From: Holosporales bacterium
Lineage (GTDB): Bacteria > Pseudomonadota > Alphaproteobacteria > Caedimonadales > UBA9215
Assembly: GCA_003503995.1 (NCBI GenBank)
Contig: DOCA01000052.1
Coordinates: 1 to 8,074 of the forward strand
Length of the DNA stretch: 8,074 bases
Reading direction: 5' to 3'
Positions 3,424 to 8,074 of the stretch are shown here, in pieces. Below the pieces are notes generated by a model. The model saw only the letters and a list, made by a program, of their open reading frames with translations. It did not search any database and was not told the DNA's origin. The position numbers and the translations under genes were made by a program. The stretch's first letter is position 1. Every line of letters begins with the position of its first letter.

Positions 3424-5689
3424 AAGAGATTAACGCATTCCGAACACTTGGAGTATTTAGGGGCAAAAGCGTTGATAGGAAATCCTCAACAAGCCTTATG
3501 TTGGCTGTGCGAATCATCATTTTAGAGGCGCCAATGGCAGCAGCACCCATGGATAAAGAGCGATAGCCTAGGCCAAGAAGGGCAAGGGCTTCAAGGGGGC
3601 GGCTAGCCATTTCTCCACAAATAGAAAGAGGGCAACGGTGTTTGTCAGCCTTTGTTTTGATTTCCTTTAGGAGAGACAAAAAAGCAGGAGATAGCGTGTC
3701 AAAATGTTGAGCAACATAAGGATTTCCCCGATCAACGGCAAAGAAAAATTGAAATAGATCGTTGGTGCCGATGGAAATAAAGTCCGTGTGGGGGAGAAGT
3801 TGATCTAAGCGCCACACAAGAGAGGGAACCTCGATCATGGCGCCATATTTAACTTCTAAGGGGGTTAGATGCCCCAGAGTTTCTTCTCGGGCAAGTTCTT
3901 TTTGAACAAGAGATTTTGCTTCCAGAAATTCGGAAACTGCTGAAATCATAGGGAACATAATATGAAGTTGATTGCCTTTGGCAGCACCAATCATGGCGCG
4001 TACTTGTTTGCGCAAGAGCATGGGGCGATCAAGGCCAATACGAATGGCACGCCACCCCAACATGGGGTTTTCTTCATTGAGGCGGTTAAAATAGGGAAGG
4101 ACTTTGTCCCCACCAATATCAAGGGTGCGAAACACAAGAGGCTTGTCCTGGACCCGCGTGTAGAGTTCGCTATAGAGATTGTTTTGATAGGTCACATCGG
4201 GAAATTCTTTTTGCATCATAAAGGGAATTTCCGTGCGATAAAGGCCGACACCATCGGCGCCTGTTTCTTGAAGTTGATCGAGGTCTCCAATGAGTCCTGC
4301 ATTTAGATTTAAAGAAATCCTGACGCCATCAACGGTAATAGGGGGAAAAGGTAAAACGGCATTAGCTGCTTTTTGAATGATTTCTTGTTTAGCTTTTTGG
4401 TCCCAAAAGTCTTGTTCATCAAGACTGTTCGGTCGCACAATAGCAGTGCCAGCCTTGCCATCCACAAGGATGGTATCTTGCGTAAAAATACGTGTTGTCA
4501 CATCAGGAATACGCCCAATGATCGGAATATCAAGAGAGCGCGCCAGGATCGCGACGTGGGCTGTTTGCACCCCTTCCTCGAGTAAAACGGCACGAACATT
4601 ATATTTTTGGTATTCTAAAAGTTCCGCTGGCCCTAAGGATTTGGCAACAACCACAATACCATTGAGATTTTTAAGATGCTCCTTTGAGCTTTTTCCTTGC
4701 AAATGTTGAATGAGGCGATAGGTGAGATCTTCGAAGTCCCAGAGTCGCTCTCTCATATAAAAATCGTTGGAGGCATAAAGGCGAGAGCGAATGTCGTTGA
4801 GAGCTTTTTGTGCTGCAGCTTCTGCTGTATAACCACCGATGATGGCTTTGCGAATTTTACTGAGCCACCCTTGATCTTTTGCAAACATTTGGAAGGTTTC
4901 AAGAATGCTTTGTTGGTCTTTTGAATTTGCGTCTTGCTGCTGCGTTTCATCAAAAAGAGTCTCAAGAGCTTTATTCATAGAGAGCAAAGCTTTTTCAAAA
5001 CGTTCTTGTTCTTCTTGGCTGTTATCAGACATTACCAAGGGGATATCAACTTTTTGAGCGTGAATAACAGCTGTGCCTTCTGCAAGACCGATATTCAAGG
5101 GGATACCTTGCAGGATTTTGGACGTTGGAATATCACGCTCGATACCCTCTGAATCTTGCTTTGTAAGAGATAAAACAAGATCAGTGATAAGCATAGAAAC
5201 GATTTCGAGGACTTCTAGAGTATCTGCTGAAAAGCGTTTCTTTCGGGTAGCTTGGATAGACAGAGCCCCTAAAACTTCATTGTCACGCAGCAAAGGTACG
5301 GCTGCTACACCGCCTTGGATATGCTGTTCACCAGTTTCGGGACGTAAAATAAATTTGGGATGTTGGGCGATACAAGATAGGCTGATGGGTCTTTTCTCAG
5401 AAACTACATGACCCACAACACCTTCACCAACGGTAAGACGTGTTACACCAACGGCAACTTTATTTAGACCACTTGTGGCCGCAAGTTCGAGAATATTGCC
5501 TGGGCGCACCATATAAATAGAGCACGCATCAGCTTTGAGTTCTCCCAAAAGAATGAAAGAGATTTTATCCAAACGCTCTTGAGGGTCTGTGGCTTCTCCT
5601 GCCATGACCTCACGCACGCGTCGTAAAAGGGTTACCCCCTCAGAGCGTGGCAATTTTTTCTTAGATTTAAGTTTCCTGTTTTGTGCCAA
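3395..5689 (-). CDS. ptsP: PEP-protein phosphotransferase of the nitrogen PTS (EI-Ntr)
   Basis: Cytoplasmic enzyme that takes phosphate from phosphoenolpyruvate and passes it to NPr and then EIIA-Ntr, a regulatory chain sensing nitrogen state rather than importing sugar. An N-terminal GAF domain (about 22-175) marks EI-Ntr; in the E. coli enzyme this domain responds to glutamine and 2-oxoglutarate. The EI core follows. The phosphorylated histidine is His378 in QTAHVAILARSLDIP. The PEP-binding arginines are Arg485 (LYRTEI) and Arg521 (RTLDIGGDK). LGWRAIR, FPMI, IGTNDL and AVDRGNP follow, and the catalytic cysteine is Cys691 in SICGEMA. Every key residue is present and 764 aa is the usual length. 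The start is TTG5689: a stop lies two codons upstream, AGGA sits 6 nt before it, and the next ATG (codon 29) would cut into the run-up to GAF. It is 20 nt behind the flavoenzyme gene. NPr and EIIA-Ntr are not in this window. Confidence 0.96.
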   Translation of the reverse strand: MAQNRKLKSKKKLPRSEGVTLLRRVREVMAGEATDPQERLDKISFILLGELKADACSIYMVRPGNILELAATSGLNKVAVGVTRLTVGEGVVGHVVSEKRPISLSCIAQHPKFILRPETGEQHIQGGVAAVPLLRDNEVLGALSIQATRKKRFSADTLEVLEIVSMLITDLVLSLTKQDSEGIERDIPTSKILQGIPLNIGLAEGTAVIHAQKVDIPLVMSDNSQEEQERFEKALLSMNKALETLFDETQQQDANSKDQQSILETFQMFAKDQGWLSKIRKAIIGGYTAEAAAQKALNDIRSRLYASNDFYMRERLWDFEDLTYRLIQHLQGKSSKEHLKNLNGIVVVAKSLGPAELLEYQKYNVRAVLLEEGVQTAHVAILARSLDIPIIGRIPDVTTRIFTQDTILVDGKAGTAIVRPNSLDEQDFWDQKAKQEIIQKAANAVLPFPPITVDGVRISLNLNAGLIGDLDQLQETGADGVGLYRTEIPFMMQKEFPDVTYQNNLYSELYTRVQDKPLVFRTLDIGGDKVLPYFNRLNEENPMLGWRAIRIGLDRPMLLRKQVRAMIGAAKGNQLHIMFPMISAVSEFLEAKSLVQKELAREETLGHLTPLEVKYGAMIEVPSLVWRLDQLLPHTDFISIGTNDLFQFFFAVDRGNPYVAQHFDTLSPAFLSLLKEIKTKADKHRCPLSICGEMASRPLEALALLGLGYRSLSMGAAAIGASKMMIRTANIRLVEDFLSTLLPLNTPSVRNALISFAKDNQIKI

Positions 5690-5695
5690 TATCTA

Positions 5696-5699
5696 TCCT
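5696..5699 (-). promoter_or_regulatory. Ribosome binding site supporting the TTG start of ptsP
   Basis: AGGA on the minus strand, 6 nt before TTG5689. With the in-frame stop just upstream (TAG at 5695-5693), it fixes the otherwise doubtful start. Confidence 0.5.
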
Positions 5700-5702
5700 A
5701 TC

Positions 5703-5723
5703 GCCTCTTTCAGGAGGCTTTTT
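5703..5723 (+). terminator. Intrinsic-terminator-like hairpin read on the plus strand
   Basis: GCCTC (5703-5707) and GAGGC (5714-5718) form a 5-bp GC-rich stem with a 6-nt loop, followed by TTTTT (5719-5723) on the plus strand. No plus-strand gene reads into it, so it could only stop antisense transcription. In the real (minus) mRNA the same stem forms over the stop codon of the flavoenzyme gene, just ahead of the ptsP ribosome binding site, without a U-tract. Confidence 0.3.
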
Positions 5724-6735
5724 GTAACCTCACATTAATGGCGTCAGCAGCTTGGGCAACGAGTTCATCAATAATTTCTTGTGTGCTTTGCTCGGCTTTA
5801 ACAAGGCCAACACTTTGACCTGCCATAAGAGAGCCGTGGTCAATATCGCCTTCGACAACAGCTTTTCGTAAAGACCCTGCCCAATAGTGTTCAATTTCAA
5901 GTTGGGCTGCATCAAGAGCAATATCGCCCTGGTCGACCTTATTAATCATTTCTCGTTGAAAAGCCATGAAGTCCTGAGTGCCTTTATTATCAATAGCACG
6001 CACAGGAATCACGGGGAAACGGGGGTCAATTTGTGAAGAGACAATGGCATTTCGAGAGGCGCTTTTGATAAAGGCTTTTTTGAAATTGGGATGAGCTTGG
6101 CACTCATTTGCACAAACAAATCGGGTGCCTAATTGACAACCAGAAGCTCCCATCTCAAGATAAGATACCATAGATTCCCCACGCCCAATGCCGCCTGCTA
6201 TAAAAATAGGAACGCTCGTAATGTGGGGGAGAATTTCTTGTGCCAGCACAGACGTTGACACGGGGCCAATATGCCCGCCTGCCTCATTACCCTCAATGAC
6301 AAGAGCGTCGGCGCCGAAATTGATCATGCGTTTTGCAAGAGCAAGGGCCGGGGCAAAGCAGATCACCTTAATGCCGGCTTCTTTAAGGGTTGTAATGGTG
6401 TGTTTTGAGGGGACACCACCGGCCAAAACGACATGACTCACCTTTTCTTGGATGCACGTTTGAACAAGGTCATCCAGTTTGGGGTGAAGGGTAATAAGGT
6501 TGACACCGAAAGGTTTATCGGTAAGTTTTGCTGTTTCTTTAATTTCTTGGGTTAAAATTTCAGGGGTCATTGCTCCACAAGCAATAACACCAAATCCACC
6601 GGCATTGGAAATAGCTGCCACAAGATTTCGTTCGGAAACCCATGTCATGGCACCGCCTAGAATCGCGTGCTTTACGCCAAGGAAGTCACATCCTTTTTGC
6701 CAGAGATTATGCAGATAATGTTGAGCCTGTTGCAT
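5710..6735 (-). CDS. FMN-dependent oxidoreductase, nitronate monooxygenase / FabK family
   Basis: 341-aa TIM-barrel flavoenzyme. GGAMTWVSERNLVAAISNAGG (27-47) is the N-terminal FMN-contacting signature. KPFGVNLITL (74-83) follows. EGNEAGGHIG (148-157) contains His155, the active-site histidine position of this family. AGGIGRGES (180-188) and QLGTRF (201-206) bind the FMN phosphate. AGSLRKAVVEGDIDHGSLMAGQ (286-307) is the conserved C-terminal region. Two activities share this architecture: nitronate monooxygenase, which detoxifies alkyl nitronates, and FabK, the NADH-dependent enoyl-ACP reductase replacing FabI in fatty-acid synthesis. The C-terminal part, with its MAGQ and AEQSTQEII segments, looks much like FabK from memory, but I cannot decide between them. 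The start is ATG6735 with GAAGG 5 nt upstream; it overlaps the lysC end by 29 nt, which implies translational coupling. Sitting between lysC and ptsP is unexpected, since those two are often adjacent. Confidence 0.88.
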   Translation of the reverse strand: MQQAQHYLHNLWQKGCDFLGVKHAILGGAMTWVSERNLVAAISNAGGFGVIACGAMTPEILTQEIKETAKLTDKPFGVNLITLHPKLDDLVQTCIQEKVSHVVLAGGVPSKHTITTLKEAGIKVICFAPALALAKRMINFGADALVIEGNEAGGHIGPVSTSVLAQEILPHITSVPIFIAGGIGRGESMVSYLEMGASGCQLGTRFVCANECQAHPNFKKAFIKSASRNAIVSSQIDPRFPVIPVRAIDNKGTQDFMAFQREMINKVDQGDIALDAAQLEIEHYWAGSLRKAVVEGDIDHGSLMAGQSVGLVKAEQSTQEIIDELVAQAADAINVRLQKAS

Positions 6736-7996
6736 CTTTACCTTCTTTTCGTTTTTGTTGTGGATTGGTTAAGTTAAAATTATCGTGGAGAGCACTGACC
6801 AATTGGGTGGCATATTCATTGGAGACAAGAACGCTCATTTTGAGTTCTGTTGTAGTCATGCCGTAAAGGGAAATGCCTAAATCAGCTAATGTTTTATGAA
6901 GAATATGAGCGACGTTTGCATGTCCTCTAAGGCCGGCACCCACAAGAGATACCTTGGCAATGCGGGGATGAACATCCATGTGAGTAAAGCCAACGGTCTT
7001 TTGTAAGGATTTAGTAAGGCTAATAGTTTCTTTTTGGTCACTCTCTGGAACCGTAAAGGTCAGGTTTTGGGTAGGGCTATCAGACGTGACACCACCTCCT
7101 TGAAGGATCATGTCGAGGCTAATATTTGCCTTTGCAAAAGCATCAAAGAGACAGATTGTAGCGCCAGGGCTTATGGGTATGTTTTGAAGGCAAATGCGCA
7201 CCTCTCCTGTGTTGCACACAATGCCCGTAATGGTTTGTGACTCGAGGGGTTTTGTGCAAAGAGATTCCGTATCGGAGGCGATAGTTGTTCCTTGTCCCTC
7301 ATCAAAGGTCGGGAGAACTTTTAAGTTAACCTGATGGACAAGGGCAGCCTCAATGGCTCTGGGGTGAATGACTTTGGCGCCTTGAGAGGACATTTCAAAC
7401 ATCTCTTCAATACCAAGGTGGTCGAGGATTTTCGGATTCTCAACAAGGGCTGGGTCGCTGGTTAAAATACCAGGAACATCTTTGTATAAATGGCAGGCTT
7501 TGGCCTCAAGGGCCGCGGCTAGGACGACGGCTGTGACATCGGATCCGCCTCGTCCAAGAGTTGTGATTTCGCCTTCTTTTGTCACACCTTGAAATCCAGG
7601 GATCACAGGAATAATGTCTTGATCCAAAAGAGTTTTAAGATTTTGAACAGGGATGCCCTCAAAGCGAGCTTTTGAAAAATCTGAAGATGTCATGAGGGGG
7701 ACCTGCCATCCTTGAAGGGATTGGGCCGTAATGTCTTGTTCTTGAAGGGCCATGACCATCAAGCCTGTTGTCACTTGTTCACCAGTGCTCACAACGGTGT
7801 CATAAGCTTTTGGGTTCTTTGTTTTAAAGACTTTTGTGAGATCGGCAAGGCGGTTGGTTTCCCCTGCCATGGCCGAGACAACGACAACAATCTTATTACC
7901 CTGTGACTTGAGACCAGCAATGCGTGACGCTGCCGCTTTGATATGCTCAATGCTGCCAACGGAGGTACCACCAAATTTTACAACAAGATAAGTCAT
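6707..7996 (-). CDS. lysC: Aspartokinase
   Basis: Phosphorylates L-aspartate with ATP, the first step towards diaminopimelate, lysine, threonine and methionine; in a Gram-negative cell it supplies peptidoglycan cross-links. The kinase domain begins KFGGTSVG (7-14). It continues with VVVVSAMAGETNRL (37-50), STGEQ (70-74) and TTLGRGGSDVTA (145-156), and ends with the KDVPGILTSDP segment (172-182) and SSQGAKVIHPRAIE (203-216). Two ACT domains (about 260-340 and 346-410) suggest feedback inhibition by lysine and/or threonine. At 429 aa it is somewhat longer than the usual 400-415 aa, through a polar tail (about 411-429) whose last codons lie in the overlap with the next gene. ATG7996 directly precedes MTYLVVKFGGTS, the normal N-terminus; the ribosome binding site (GAG, 3 nt away) is weak. 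It is probably the first gene of the lysC-flavoenzyme-ptsP operon. Confidence 0.96.
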   Translation of the reverse strand: MTYLVVKFGGTSVGSIEHIKAAASRIAGLKSQGNKIVVVVSAMAGETNRLADLTKVFKTKNPKAYDTVVSTGEQVTTGLMVMALQEQDITAQSLQGWQVPLMTSSDFSKARFEGIPVQNLKTLLDQDIIPVIPGFQGVTKEGEITTLGRGGSDVTAVVLAAALEAKACHLYKDVPGILTSDPALVENPKILDHLGIEEMFEMSSQGAKVIHPRAIEAALVHQVNLKVLPTFDEGQGTTIASDTESLCTKPLESQTITGIVCNTGEVRICLQNIPISPGATICLFDAFAKANISLDMILQGGGVTSDSPTQNLTFTVPESDQKETISLTKSLQKTVGFTHMDVHPRIAKVSLVGAGLRGHANVAHILHKTLADLGISLYGMTTTELKMSVLVSNEYATQLVSALHDNFNLTNPQQKRKEGKDATGSTLSA

Positions 7997-8014
7997 TTAC
8001 TCAACTTTTTACAT

Positions 8015-8029
8015 TTACATCGTTTGTAA
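8015..8029. repeat. Small inverted repeat upstream of lysC
   Basis: TTACA (8015-8019) and TGTAA (8025-8029) flank a 5-nt centre. The left arm is also the second unit of a tandem TTTACA TTTACA (8008-8019). It overlaps the candidate -10 of lysC, so it could be an operator, but arms this short and AT-rich often arise by chance. Confidence 0.2.
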
Positions 8030-8051
8030 GGCTTTTTTAAAACAAAAGCAA
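8023..8051 (-). promoter_or_regulatory. Candidate promoter for the lysC operon
   Basis: Minus-strand TTGCTT (8046-8051, 4 of 6) and TACAAA (8023-8028, 4 of 6) are 17 nt apart, placing the start near 8016 and a leader of about 20 nt. The score is modest, and the true promoter may lie beyond the window edge at 8074. Confidence 0.25.
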
Positions 8052-8074
8052 GTTTATCGGTTTTGAAAATAGGG

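Noticed and set aside
3962..4306. 114-aa plus-strand frame inside ptsP
   Set aside because: Shadow on the opposite strand of highly conserved PEP-utilising enzyme sequence; no promoter or ribosome binding site support.
5073..5411. 112-aa plus-strand frame inside ptsP GAF region
   Set aside because: Antisense shadow; the minus-strand protein is conserved through the whole stretch.
3319..5689. Shared TGGCACAAAA at the starts of the rodZ-like gene and ptsP
   Set aside because: Ten matching bases caused by MAQ-type N-termini; the flanking DNA does not match, so it is not a duplicated element.
5703..5723. Plus-strand hairpin with T-run as a true terminator of a gene
   Set aside because: No plus-strand gene leads into it; kept only as a low-confidence feature.
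1..8074. CRISPR arrays, tRNA or rRNA genes, insertion sequence ends, toxin-antitoxin pairs
   Set aside because: Looked for on both strands; no regularly spaced repeats, cloverleaf, transposase or small linked gene pair was found.

Overview
The window reads as an AT-rich alphaproteobacterial chromosome, most likely from an intracellular lineage (Holosporales- or Rickettsiales-like). The pointers are a ubiquinone methyltransferase (UbiG), aspartokinase linked to the nitrogen-PTS enzyme I (lysC with ptsP, a linkage I know from Alphaproteobacteria), the low-GC intergenic DNA, several non-ATG starts and a truncated RodZ-like protein. The lineage is inferred from gene content and not proven. There is no rRNA, tRNA, CRISPR array or insertion sequence that I can see.

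Layout: six of the seven well-supported genes, plus one doubtful gene at the left edge, are on the minus strand, so transcription runs right to left. From the right end: lysC (7996-6707) overlaps by 29 nt a flavin oxidoreductase of the nitronate monooxygenase/FabK family (6735-5710). After a 20-nt gap comes ptsP (5689-3395, TTG start), and after 64 nt a short RodZ-like HTH/membrane protein (3330-2776). The first three look like one operon. The last has its own probable promoter and a palindrome in front of it. Next is the only plus-strand gene, a 196-aa protein I do not recognise (2166-2756). It converges on the rodZ-like gene and diverges from ubiG, with an extended -10 promoter. Then come ubiG (2003-1263) and a peptide deformylase (1168-569) in series. 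Last is a small GNAT-like protein (404-9) with a sigma70-type promoter that overlaps the end of def.

Functionally, most genes are housekeeping: entry to the aspartate/diaminopimelate/lysine pathway, PEP-dependent nitrogen-PTS signalling, ubiquinone synthesis, N-formyl removal from new proteins and a possible cell-shape factor. No complete novel multi-gene system is visible. The most curious region is the left end: the GNAT-like frame is preceded by a clear secretory signal peptide with no canonical start in frame. The only nearby ATG reaches it through a -1 shift at an A-AAA-AAA heptamer. A weaker version of the same arrangement lies upstream of def. The other points worth checking are the orphan plus-strand gene, the RodZ-like protein lacking its periplasmic domain, and the uncertain identity (NMO versus FabK) of the flavoenzyme between lysC and ptsP.
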